A stretch of DNA of 60,162 bases, taken from assembly GCA_031732795.1 (NCBI GenBank), contig JAVMKC010000109.1:1-60162 (forward strand), read 5' to 3'. The notes beneath the pieces were generated by a model. It was given only the letters and a program-made list of their open reading frames with translations. It made no database searches and was not told the origin of the DNA. Position numbers and translations under genes: made by a program. Origin of the DNA: Accumulibacter sp031732795 (GTDB lineage: Bacteria; Pseudomonadota; Gammaproteobacteria; Burkholderiales; Rhodocyclaceae). The first letter of the stretch is position 1; every line of letters starts with the position of its first letter. This document shows, one piece after another, positions 8,554 to 16,030 of the stretch.

Positions 8554-9988
8554 ATTCTTTTCGCTCGACATTCCCGTCGGGGAAATGGTTTCAATCCACG
8601 CCCCTCGTTGTCGAAGGGCGATGCGCGCAAGCCGCGGGCAATACAGCGCTCGCCGCAAGTTTCAATCCACGCCCCTCGTTGTCGAAGGGCGATGCATCGC
8701 CGGTAAGCACATCCCCATCGTACCGGTGTGTTTCAATCCACGCCCCTCGTTGTCGAAGGGCGATGCGGTTGCAGCCTCGGCCGACTCGTAAGACGTCTCC
8801 TGTTTCAATCCACGCCCCTCGTTGTCGAAGGGCGATGCATGCCACTTGGCGCGTTGGCTCCAGAGCAGGCGTGAGGTTTCAATCCACGCCCCTCGTTGTC
8901 GAAGGGCGATGCCGAGGAGCACTTCGCTTCCACGGCTGTCGGCTTCATGTTTCAATCCACGCCCCTCGTTGTCGAAGGGCGATGCCTATTGAGTGTGGGA
9001 CGTATGGCAATGACTTCATGTTTCAATCCACGCCCCTCGTTGTCGAAGGGCGATGCCTGTACAGGCAACAGCACCCCGAACCGTCGCTTGGTCAGTTTCA
9101 ATCCACGCCCCTCGTTGTCGAAGGGCGATGCGATATTGACACCGACCTGGAGGGCCAAACCAACTGTTTCAATCCACGCCCCTCGTTGTCGAAGGGCGAT
9201 GCCCATCTTCTCGAGCTCCGCCTTGGCGTAGTCATGGTTTCAATCCACGCCCCTCGTTGTCGAAGGGCGATGCACGAGGACGATGAGACCCTCATCATCA
9301 CTGACTGGTTTCAATCCACGCCCCTCGTTGTCGAAGGGCGATGCCTCTGATTACCGGTGATACCCGCATCACCTTCGGCGTTTCAATCCACGCCCCTCGT
9401 TGTCGAAGGGCGATGCGTGATCGTCTTCGACAGATCGGCGCTCTGATTGAGTTTCAATCCACGCCCCTCGTTGTCGAAGGGCGATGCCTCAAGACCGCCG
9501 CCCCGACCGTGCCGGTGCCGCAGTTTCAATCCACGCCCCTCGTTGTCGAAGGGCGATGCGATAGCGTCTATTGGTCACCGGGCAGTGATTACAAGTTTCA
9601 ATCCACGCCCCTCGTTGTCGAAGGGCGATGCCACCCAAAGACTTCCCCGCGCCAGTGCTCCACCCCGTTTCAATCCACGCCCCTCGTTGTCGAAGGGCGA
9701 TGCGTTCAAGGACTCATGCGCCGACCCGCTCGTCGGCGTTTCAATCCACGCCCCTCGTTGTCGAAGGGCGATGCGCGGCGAAATCAACGCCTCCGGCGAC
9801 AGGCCGAAGTTTCAATCCACGCCCCTCGTTGTCGAAGGGCGATGCAAAATTGTAATAGTTAGGCAAAGAATAATTGCCAGTTTCAATCCACGCCCCTCGT
9901 TGTCGAAGGGCGATGCCTGTGCGCTTTTCTTCGCCATGCTCAATGGCTTTCGTTTCAATCCACGCCCCTCGTTGTCGAAGGGCGATGC

Positions 9989-10088
9989 NNNNNNNNNNNN
10001 NNNNNNNNNNNNNNNNNNNNNNNNNNNNNNNNNNNNNNNNNNNNNNNNNNNNNNNNNNNNNNNNNNNNNNNNNNNNNNNNNNNNNNNN
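9989..10088. other. Assembly gap of 100 N inside the array
   Basis: The N run is exactly 100 long, a scaffolder placeholder. The 55 bases before it (9934-9988) are identical to the 55 bases after it (10089-10143): an 18-nt spacer tail followed by a full repeat. The contigs therefore probably overlap, and the two flanking repeats may be one and the same. Confidence 0.9.
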
Positions 10089-10214
10089 CCATGCTCAATG
10101 GCTTTCGTTTCAATCCACGCCCCTCGTTGTCGAAGGGCGATGCCATTTCAGATATGAACCCTGCCCACATTATCCGCGTTTCAATCCACGCCCCTCGTTG
10201 TCGAAGGGCGATGC

Positions 10215-10399
10215 TCCACTCCCGTAACCTACTGGAGAAAAAGAGTATTTTCGAGCCGTTGCGCGAAATTGACTCTTTTTGAGCGACTGGATCTTACGCG
10301 AATCTTGGTCGTAACAGAAAACGACATCGAATCATCACTTTGGCTGGTGCGCGAACCTGCCGGAAAAACGACTTGCACTCGGGTTCGCGCGGATTCAAA
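10215..10399 (-). promoter_or_regulatory. CRISPR leader between cas2 and the first repeat
   Basis: This 185-bp non-coding segment separates cas2 from the leader-proximal repeat, the place of new spacer insertion in a locus transcribed leftward. It contains a long imperfect palindrome: AAAAAGAGT (10238-10246) with ACTCTTTTT (10272-10280), and inside these TTTTCG with CGAAA. The palindrome begins 24 bp from the first repeat. I found no convincing promoter hexamers for the pre-crRNA. Confidence 0.75.
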
Positions 10400-10690
10400 T
10401 CAAAGTACCAACGGGGCAGCGAAATCGGTGGCCTTGAAGCAGCCGTGTTCCCGCACCTCGTAACCGCGCAATTCGGCCAGGCGGTAGAAACGCAGATTAT
10501 CGTGTTTGGGGTCGATTTCAGCGAGCAAATCCCGCTCGAGGGCTTCGAATTGTGCTCGATCGATCTGACATTCGAAAACGGATTTCTGGACGCGCTGGCC
10601 GATGGCTTCGCAGCGTCGGGCGACCCGGCGCAGACGGCGTTGACCGGCGCGGGTTTCGGTATTGACGTCGTAACAGACGATGACCAGCAT
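10400..10690 (-). CDS. cas2: CRISPR-associated endoribonuclease/adaptation protein Cas2
   Basis: Small (96 aa) ferredoxin-fold protein that bridges two Cas1 dimers in the spacer-integration complex. It begins MLVIVCYDVNTE, with the conserved Asp at the end of beta-1, followed by RRLRRVARRCEAIGQRVQKS and FECQIDRAQFEALERDL, a standard Cas2 pattern. Its ATG overlaps the cas1 stop (TGATG), so it is translationally coupled. It is the last gene of the cas operon before the leader. Confidence 0.97.
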   Translation of the reverse strand: MLVIVCYDVNTETRAGQRRLRRVARRCEAIGQRVQKSVFECQIDRAQFEALERDLLAEIDPKHDNLRFYRLAELRGYEVREHGCFKATDFAAPLVL

Positions 10691-11718
10691 CAGCGTACCA
10701 GATAGGGAAGATATTCAGCGTTGTCGCCGCGCAGAGTCCGCGCCAACAGTCGTGCCTGCACGTGCGGCAGCAAGCCGAAAGGCAGACTTTCCGCCAGCAG
10801 CGGATGCGTCAGACTTTCCTGTTTACGCTCTTGATAGGCGACCAGCACGGTTTTACGAGCATCGCCTTCGAGCAGTACCGCACCGCCGGGACGTTCGACG
10901 AAATCGCTGGTGTTGATTTGCCCCCGATTGATCAAGGAGAGGGCCAAACGGTCGGCGAAGTAGCGGAATTCTTCCATCAGATCGAGCGCGAGAGCCGCGC
11001 GGCCAGGCCGTACGGCGTGCAGAAAACCAATCTGCGGATCGAGTCCGGCGGCTTCGATCGCCGAGCGGGCGTCGTTCATCAACAGAGAATACAGAAAGGA
11101 CAGTAGCGCATTGATCCGGTCGCGCGGCGGTCGCCGGGTGCGGCCATCCATGCGGAAGGCCTCGCGGGCAGCGGGACGGACGAGTACGTTGAGTCGCGCA
11201 AAATATTGTCGCGCGGCTTCGCCTTCCAAGCCGCGCAGGGTATCCAGATCGCACGTGGCGGGTAGCGCCCGCAAGCTGGCGGCCAGATCATCGGCGCCAC
11301 GGGTGAGGAGGGTCGCCTCCTCTTCGACTTTGTTTTCTCGCGCGCCCCGCAACAATACCTGTCGGCAATTGCGCACCTTGCCGGCAACGCAATTTCGCGC
11401 CAGCTTGAGCGAGAAAGCCGGGTCGTCGGCCAGCCGGTACTGAGCCTGACGAAGCAGGACGTTTCCAGAAACCGCTCCTTCAAGCCGGGCCTTGAAGCGT
11501 CCGCCGGTATCGAGCAATACCAGGGTGATTCCGTCCTGCGCCAGTCGGTGCATCAGCGGCAGAGAGACGTTGACGTGTCCGAAGCAGACGACGGCGCCGA
11601 GGTGATGCAGCGGCACGCGGAGTTTCGTCTCGCGATCAATCTCCAGGCGCACGGTGTTATTGTCGAGATGAACATAGCTTTCGGGGGTCGTCAAATAGAG
11701 GGTGTTGAGCAACTGCAC
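10690..11718 (-). CDS. cas1: CRISPR-associated endonuclease Cas1 (type I-C)
   Basis: Integrase of the adaptation complex, 342 aa. The C-terminal catalytic domain shows IEAAGLDPQIGFLHAVRPGR and LALDLMEEFRYFADRLALSL, holding the conserved Glu, His and Asp/Glu metal ligands. The N-terminal beta domain (LYLTTPESYVHLDNNTVRLE) and QVLLRGAR region fit the I-C form, which begins with a short QLLNTLY stretch. The start is a GTG at 11716-11718, preceded by GAGGA and placed one base after the cas4 stop. With Cas4 and Cas2 it selects and inserts spacers of the 33-38 nt seen in the array. Confidence 0.97.
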   Translation of the reverse strand: MQLLNTLYLTTPESYVHLDNNTVRLEIDRETKLRVPLHHLGAVVCFGHVNVSLPLMHRLAQDGITLVLLDTGGRFKARLEGAVSGNVLLRQAQYRLADDPAFSLKLARNCVAGKVRNCRQVLLRGARENKVEEEATLLTRGADDLAASLRALPATCDLDTLRGLEGEAARQYFARLNVLVRPAAREAFRMDGRTRRPPRDRINALLSFLYSLLMNDARSAIEAAGLDPQIGFLHAVRPGRAALALDLMEEFRYFADRLALSLINRGQINTSDFVERPGGAVLLEGDARKTVLVAYQERKQESLTHPLLAESLPFGLLPHVQARLLARTLRGDNAEYLPYLVR

Positions 11719-11719
11719 C

Positions 11720-12358
11720 TCATTCCTCCGGGTCGAACAATCGGCTCAGCGCGTCTTCCCGACTGCTGGCATCCTTGACCGCCTGCGGCTGGCAGCGATC
11801 ATGCAGCGAGCAGGCGCGGCAGTGGCTGTCGGCCCGCGGCAGCGGCGTGATGCCGGCGGCGAGCAGCGCCCGTACCGCGTCGATTGCCGCCAAGGTTTTT
11901 TGCCTCAAGCCAGCGTCGATGGCCACGATTCGCCGCCGCCGGGAACTGGCGTAGTACAAGGCGCCTTCCGACACTGCTTTACCGAACATTTCTTCCAGAC
12001 ACAGCGCTTGCGCCGCCAGTTGCACGTCATCGCAGGCGGCAATCTCCGCCTGCTTGTGGCGGGAGCCGTGCTTGTATTCCACTGGATACGGTGTGCCGTC
12101 CGGCAGGAATTCCACGACGTCAGCTTTGCCGATCAGGCCCAGCGCATCGTTGAACAGCGGCAAAGCCCGCTCAACGCGCAGACCGTCGCGCACCTCGACG
12201 CCCGGATCATCGACCCGCTGATGCAAAGCTTGGCCGCGCAGAGTGAACAGGTTGTCGTCGAAGACCTGCTCAATATGGATCAGCGCGCACTGGCGCGGGC
12301 AGTAGCACCAGTGCTGGAGGGCGGAAAGGGTGATCGGGTCCGTTGTTTGAGTATTCAT
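11720..12358 (-). CDS. cas4: CRISPR-associated exonuclease Cas4 (type I-C)
   Basis: RecB-like nuclease with an iron-sulphur cluster that trims prespacers and checks the PAM before integration. It has 212 aa. The cluster cysteines are in WCYCPRQCAL near the N terminus and CRACSLHDRC near the C terminus. The nuclease motifs are GKADVVEF (Asp) and PVEYKHG (Glu-x-Lys). It lies between cas7 and cas1, as usual for I-C. An 88-bp gap separates it from cas7, the longest inside this part of the operon; that gap holds a small GCCGGC hairpin. Confidence 0.96.
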   Translation of the reverse strand: MNTQTTDPITLSALQHWCYCPRQCALIHIEQVFDDNLFTLRGQALHQRVDDPGVEVRDGLRVERALPLFNDALGLIGKADVVEFLPDGTPYPVEYKHGSRHKQAEIAACDDVQLAAQALCLEEMFGKAVSEGALYYASSRRRRIVAIDAGLRQKTLAAIDAVRALLAAGITPLPRADSHCRACSLHDRCQPQAVKDASSREDALSRLFDPEE

Positions 12359-12446
12359 CGGCGGTGTAAGCCGGCGATTTGCCGGCGGGCGACATCGCTC
12401 TCGACGTCTGGCACGGCGTCTGGATCGTCGCCACGCCGAAGACAGG

Positions 12447-13328
12447 TCATACCCGTTTGATCAAGGACACGCCGGCCGGCCGGCCGGTTTCGTCGAGATC
12501 GATTTCGTAATCGGCAAAGCAACGCGCCACTTCGACATTCGCCCGGCGGGTAATTTTCAGACGGTCGAACAGCGCGTGGGCGTGAGCGTTGCCGAGTTCC
12601 GAGTCGTGCCTGAAGACATAGAGTCCGCGGGTGGCCATTTCGCCACGCGCCGCGGAGCGGTCATGCTCGAACATGTGTTCCAACGCCTGCCAGAACAGTT
12701 CGAGATCGTCCTCGCCAAAACCGGTTTGCTTGGCAAGAAAGGACGACACGAAGCCGTGTGCGACATAGACGGCATAGGGCACGGTGTGCTTGCGACCCAT
12801 GGTGCGGTTGTCACCCTGTTGTTTTTCGGCCTCGGCTTCAGTGGCTACCGCCATGCGGGTGATCGAGTGTTCCTGGGAGATGATCGGTTCGACCGAACGG
12901 GCGAAGGTCAACTGCACCGGGCCGCGCACCTGGCCGCAATTGACACCGGTCGACATCACCGCGCCAAAAGTCCGCACGTCGAAGAAATTGGCGCACATCC
13001 ATTGCCGCGCCTTGTCGACGGTGTCGCCGCCGCCCTTGCGTTTCTTGTCGCCTTTGAGTTCTTCCGCCGCGCCGATGGCGACATAGGCTTTTTCATGCGT
13101 CTGGTTGAGGATCGCTTTTTCCTTGACATAGATGTCGAAGGGCGGCGTCTCCCCCTTCATCAGTCCGACGAAATTGCGCACCTTGCGTTTGAGCGAGACG
13201 TCGGTAACCAAGCCGTGGCCGGTTTCGGCGTCGAGTCGCGGCAGGTTGCCGGCATCGGGATCGCCGTTGGGGTTGCCGTCACGTACGTCGAAAACGAGAA
13301 CGAAATCATGGCGGTGGTTCAAGCTCAT
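12447..13328 (-). CDS. cas7: Type I-C Cascade backbone subunit Cas7c (Csd2)
   Basis: RNA-binding backbone subunit that polymerises along the crRNA spacer. The 293-residue protein starts MSLNHRHDFVLVFDVRDGNP with NGDPDAGNLPR, the characteristic Csd2 start. It contains VSLKRKVRNFVGL and FFDVRTFGAVMSTGVNCGQV, then PVQLTFARSVEPI. Its ATG overlaps the cas8c stop by 4 nt. Several copies are needed per complex, which fits its own ribosome-site coupling. Confidence 0.97.
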   Translation of the reverse strand: MSLNHRHDFVLVFDVRDGNPNGDPDAGNLPRLDAETGHGLVTDVSLKRKVRNFVGLMKGETPPFDIYVKEKAILNQTHEKAYVAIGAAEELKGDKKRKGGGDTVDKARQWMCANFFDVRTFGAVMSTGVNCGQVRGPVQLTFARSVEPIISQEHSITRMAVATEAEAEKQQGDNRTMGRKHTVPYAVYVAHGFVSSFLAKQTGFGEDDLELFWQALEHMFEHDRSAARGEMATRGLYVFRHDSELGNAHAHALFDRLKITRRANVEVARCFADYEIDLDETGRPAGVSLIKRV

Positions 13329-13708
13329 TTAAGGTCTCCCTGAGTGGATGCTTCGGATGGGGTGGATTTGGTGAAAAAGTCCTGGCGTTGGTGGTAGTAA
13401 CCGAGGCTGAAGCGTCCCTGATCGGGCAGGCGCAGGTGTCTGGGAAAATCGGTCACTCCGTCGAGAATTTCACCGAGCAGGCGTTCAAAGTTGACCACCC
13501 GACGGCGATTGGAGAGTTTCGCGAGATGGTGATTCTTCAAACGCAGCAGGGTGGTGAAAACGGCCACCGGGTTGCTGGACGCCGCGCCGTAATAGCGTTC
13601 GCGGATCGTGGCATTGAGTCCGGGATTGGCTTCTTCCTGGATTTTCTCCAGGACGGCGAAAAGACGTCCCAGTCGATAAGCCGGATGGGGGTTTTCTAAG
13701 TCGAGCAT
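13325..13708 (-). CDS. cas11c: Internal small subunit Cas11c, translated from within cas8c
   Basis: An in-frame ATG at cas8c codon 459 (13706-13708) is preceded, 9 nt upstream, by AGGAG (13718-13722), a full Shine-Dalgarno sequence inside a coding region. The product would be 127 aa, starting MLDLENPHPAYRLGRLFAVL, all helical, and sharing the cas8c stop. Known for the family: type I-C complexes need a separately translated C-terminal fragment of Cas8c as small subunit. The position and the strong internal ribosome site fit this well. Not proven by sequence alone. Confidence 0.75.
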   Translation of the reverse strand: MLDLENPHPAYRLGRLFAVLEKIQEEANPGLNATIRERYYGAASSNPVAVFTTLLRLKNHHLAKLSNRRRVVNFERLLGEILDGVTDFPRHLRLPDQGRFSLGYYHQRQDFFTKSTPSEASTQGDLK

Positions 13709-15082
13709 GTCGGAAAACTCCTGGATAAAAGAGAAATCGGAGAGGGAATCACTGGCGCGGCGGGAGCGATTGAGACAGGCTTTGATCGCTGCGGCCCGCA
13801 AATAAGTGACGCTTTGTTCGGCGCGGCAGCGTTGCACCGCCGCGTTGAGCCAGCTTGCCGGGAAAGGGCCGCCGGAAAGAATCGCCCGTATCAGGTCGCC
13901 GCCGAGGTTGGGCGGGATGTTGTCGGACTTGCCCTGCTGGGCACAGGCGGCCAGCAGCCGGAACAGGCTCGGGTATTCCGGGTCCTTGTTGGCGCGAACC
14001 ATCTTCAGGTCATCAAACCACTGCCGGATGCGCTGGGCGATCTCGCGCAAAGGCGCGGCCTGCCAGAAACGGACGGCAATCCGTGCCGCATTCGGCGCCA
14101 ACCCCAGAACATAAAAACGGTTTTCCCCGCGCCCGCCATCGAATTGCCCGGAGTGGACGGCGCTCAAGACGCCGCGCACTTGTTCGGTTCGCGCGTCGGG
14201 ATCATCCGCTTCGCCGAAGATTGCCGCGAAGGCCGATTCGACTTCGGCGTCCTCCTGCTGCGCCCAGAACACCGTCGAGGCATCGCCAACCTGGATACGC
14301 TGCCGCGAATTGCGATCGAGCAGGTGGTTCAAAGCCGTGGTGTAGGCAAAGGCGGCAATCGGGCTGACCGGTGCGTTATCGCCTTGTTGTTTGTTGAAGG
14401 AGACAAAGGCATCGAGATTGAAGGAAACCAGCGTCGCGCCGGAACTTTGCGCGCCCCAGACGCCTTTGATGGCCGTGTGCAACCGTTCCGTCGTCGACAG
14501 TTCCCCGGTGATCAGGCAGACGGCAGAACTTTCACCGGGTTCATCGTCGCCTCCGCTCAGAGGCACCACGTCGGGCCGCTGGCAAATCAAGTCGTCATCA
14601 TTGTGCAAACGGAAACTCAGCACCGGATTACTTGCGAGAATCTCCGGCCAACAGGGGTCGGTGGTCAACAGCGCGACCCCGCCATTGGCGTAGAAGCGCT
14701 CCAAGGCCTGGATTCCCGCATCGCTTCGCGCCGTCTCCGGCAGGTCGGCAATCCGCTGGCGAAACGCCGCGTGTTGCTTGGCTACCCGTTCCGGTCTGCC
14801 GCGCGTGTCGATGCCCAATACGTATTCGGCGGTATCCCACAGCAGGTTGGCCGCCACACCGGAGGAGCGCTTGACCCCTTTTGGGACCAGATAGCGTCGC
14901 GCCACTTTTTTCTTGCCGTCCCCTTGCCGGGTGTCGGTAATGCCCAAGAGGTTGCCTTCCGCGCTCAACTCGACGATGAAGGGAATTTCCTTCTCTTCCA
15001 GGCCGAAAGCCGGCAAGCGCTCCCTGGGATCGGCATGCTTACATTTACGCAGGTAGTACGCATACAGTGCCTGAAGAATCAT
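13325..15082 (-). CDS. cas8c: Type I-C Cascade large subunit Cas8c (Csd1)
   Basis: Large subunit that recognises the PAM and recruits Cas3. 585 aa, normal for the family. The N terminus MILQALYAYYLRKCKHADP, the segment KVARRYLVPKGVKRSSGVAA, and the C-terminal QPAYRLGRLFAVLE-like helix bundle (here HPAYRLGRLFAVLEKIQEEA) identify Csd1. It overlaps cas5c by 4 nt upstream and cas7 by 4 nt downstream. In type I-C the C-terminal part is also made separately as the small subunit Cas11c; a matching internal start is annotated separately. Confidence 0.97.
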   Translation of the reverse strand: MILQALYAYYLRKCKHADPRERLPAFGLEEKEIPFIVELSAEGNLLGITDTRQGDGKKKVARRYLVPKGVKRSSGVAANLLWDTAEYVLGIDTRGRPERVAKQHAAFRQRIADLPETARSDAGIQALERFYANGGVALLTTDPCWPEILASNPVLSFRLHNDDDLICQRPDVVPLSGGDDEPGESSAVCLITGELSTTERLHTAIKGVWGAQSSGATLVSFNLDAFVSFNKQQGDNAPVSPIAAFAYTTALNHLLDRNSRQRIQVGDASTVFWAQQEDAEVESAFAAIFGEADDPDARTEQVRGVLSAVHSGQFDGGRGENRFYVLGLAPNAARIAVRFWQAAPLREIAQRIRQWFDDLKMVRANKDPEYPSLFRLLAACAQQGKSDNIPPNLGGDLIRAILSGGPFPASWLNAAVQRCRAEQSVTYLRAAAIKACLNRSRRASDSLSDFSFIQEFSDMLDLENPHPAYRLGRLFAVLEKIQEEANPGLNATIRERYYGAASSNPVAVFTTLLRLKNHHLAKLSNRRRVVNFERLLGEILDGVTDFPRHLRLPDQGRFSLGYYHQRQDFFTKSTPSEASTQGDLK

Positions 15083-15750
15083 CCCATCACCTGTGCGTTT
15101 GAAAGGTCGATTACCCCGCGATGCATCTCGGCGCGGAAGAAACGTGGCTTCGGATCATCAACGGCCGCGAAATCGATGTCGTAAAGCATCCAGCCGAGAT
15201 CGCGGCTTTCGTCGATGGCTGGCGCGTCATCGACCGTTTTTTTACCCGTTTGCTGGTCGTCGACCAATCGGAAACGGGCGGCGAATTCCCGACAGCCGAG
15301 ATACGGCTGGTTGACGCATTGCCCCTGCTCGGCGCGCCGCCGGAACATTTCGCGGTATTTGGCCGGGTTGTCGAGAGCGTCCCCGACAACCGGCAGCAGA
15401 TCGGCATGCAGGCGGTAAGCCACGTCGCGCAGAAAAAGCCCGGCCCGCTGCTGCCGGTCGTCCTCGACGTACAGCGCCAGCTTGCCGGTCCCCGCGCCCA
15501 TTGCCGTCTGGACATTGCGTATCGGGATCTTGGACGCCACCTCGTTGCGCCGCACGCTGATCCAGCGGATCGGCTTCAGGACCTCGATCCGCTTGATCTC
15601 CCAGCGGATCGCCGGTTTCCACAGGACGGCTTCGAATACCGCCCGCGCGGCGGCAGGAGTCATCACATCGTAGGACACCCGCTCGACCTTCATTTCCGGC
15701 CGTGTGAAACAGGCGAAGTCGCCGGAGACTTCAAGACAGAATGTATCCAA
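15079..15750 (-). CDS. cas5c: Type I-C crRNA-processing Cascade subunit Cas5c (Cas5d)
   Basis: In type I-C there is no Cas6, and Cas5c cuts the repeat at the base of its hairpin and stays bound to the 11-nt 5' handle. The 223-aa protein has LEVSGDFACFTRPEMKVERV, SYDVMTPAAARAVFEAVLWK and GCREFAARFRLVDD, all typical. I place the start at the TTG at 15748-15750, 6 nt after AGGAG (15757-15761). A TTG at 15756 touches that AGGAG and is too close. The gene is the first recognisable member of the cas5c-8c-7-4-1-2 operon and follows a small ORF by 13 bp. Confidence 0.94.
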   Translation of the reverse strand: MDTFCLEVSGDFACFTRPEMKVERVSYDVMTPAAARAVFEAVLWKPAIRWEIKRIEVLKPIRWISVRRNEVASKIPIRNVQTAMGAGTGKLALYVEDDRQQRAGLFLRDVAYRLHADLLPVVGDALDNPAKYREMFRRRAEQGQCVNQPYLGCREFAARFRLVDDQQTGKKTVDDAPAIDESRDLGWMLYDIDFAAVDDPKPRFFRAEMHRGVIDLSNAQVMG

Positions 15751-15763
15751 ACTCAACTCCTAC

Positions 15764-15940
15764 CTAAAAGAAGTTTGAAACCATTTTCGTTACCTCTCCT
15801 GGTGCCGCCATCACGCCGCCAACCAAAACCAAGGAAATCAACAATAGCCTGAGTAGGACCAGCAACCAAACGGCATAAAAGCGATGCGAAGGTTGATCCT
15901 TCATCAGACGAAGCTCACGCAAAAGACCAATTAAATTCAC
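15764..15940 (-). CDS. Small hydrophobic protein at the head of the cas operon (unknown; toxin candidate)
   Basis: This ORF lies between the predicted cas operon promoter and cas5c. From a GTG at 15938-15940 it encodes 58 aa; an ATG at 15902-15904 gives 46 aa. Both starts have only weak ribosome sites (GGA or GAG 8-10 nt upstream). The product has a charged start (KDQPSHRFY) followed by one long hydrophobic segment, WLLVLLRLLLISLVLVGGVM, which would span a membrane. The stop (15764-15766) sits just before the cas5c ribosome site. I do not recognise it. Its place, downstream of a promoter apparently targeted by a crRNA-like RNA, is that of the toxin in CreTA modules, but it could also be an untranslated leader or an accessory membrane protein. 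Confidence 0.45.
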   Translation of the reverse strand: MNLIGLLRELRLMKDQPSHRFYAVWLLVLLRLLLISLVLVGGVMAAPGEVTKMVSNFF

Positions 15941-15972
15941 GGAATTTTTTCCGGCCAGGACACAGGGAGCCA

Positions 15973-16000
15973 ATCATATCACCTATTTTTAACTTCTCAA
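15973..16000 (-). promoter_or_regulatory. Promoter of the small ORF and cas5c-8c-7-4-1-2 operon
   Basis: On the minus strand TTGAGA (15995-16000) and TATGAT (15973-15978) are 16 bp apart. The -10 box is also of the extended type, preceded by TGA. This is the strongest promoter-like pattern near cas5c. Transcription would start near 15966, so an upstream TTG start for the small ORF at 15973 would not be transcribed. Confidence 0.75.
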
Positions 16001-16030
16001 TAGTGTTGAGGATGCTATCATTGGCTCTTC
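15994..16030 (+). promoter_or_regulatory. Predicted Cascade-creR target site over the cas operon promoter
   Basis: TTC at 15994-15996, the usual type I-C PAM, is followed by TCAATAGTGTTG. The spacer-like part of the nearby psi-repeat RNA starts TCAATGGTGTAG. Positions 1-5, 7-10 and 12 match; position 6, which is flipped out in type I Cascade and does not count, differs. Pairing is lost after about position 12, which would favour binding over cleavage. The site covers the -35 box of the cas promoter and the -10 box of the creR promoter. Confidence 0.75.
16013..16021 (+). promoter_or_regulatory. Extended -10 promoter of the creR-like RNA
   Basis: TGCTATCAT is an extended -10 element (TGn plus TATCAT), which can work without a good -35. 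It predicts a start near 16028, immediately before the psi-repeat stem. The same nine bases occur in the predicted pilus operon promoter at 24745-24753. Confidence 0.6.

Larger units (their letters stand above)
6570..10214 (-). CRISPR. Type I-C CRISPR array, 50 repeats as assembled
   Basis: 37-bp repeats begin GTTTCAATCCACGCCCCTCG and end GAAGGGCGATGC on the plus strand. Read on the minus strand they end GGGGCGTGGATTGAAAC, the type I-C form, so the array is transcribed leftward like the cas genes. In the RNA, CGCCCUUCG pairs with CGAGGGGCG (one U-G wobble) around an ACAA loop, leaving the 11-nt handle UGGAUUGAAAC for Cas5c processing. Repeat starts are spaced 70-75 bp, giving spacers of 33-38 nt. 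The leftmost repeat (6570-6606) has altered bases (ATCGACG instead of ATCCACG), as expected at the old, leader-distal end. I count 48 complete spacers, of which 43 are distinct. A run of 100 N interrupts the array at 9989-10088. Confidence 0.99.

Noticed and set aside
6607..10177. Self-targeting spacers against genes in this window
   Set aside because: I noticed no spacer that matches the non-array part of the window, but an exact search could not be run. BLAST of the 43 distinct spacers against the genome and phage databases would decide.
6503..10227. Many long open frames across the CRISPR array, up to 675 codons (7323-9350), in several frames and both strands
   Set aside because: They are translations of the repeat unit (for example FQSTPLVVEGRC and FNPRPSLSKGDA), open only because the repeat has no stop codons.
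15941..15973. Longer version of the small ORF starting at a TTG at 15973
   Set aside because: That start lies inside the -10 box and upstream of the predicted transcription start, so it would not be in the mRNA.
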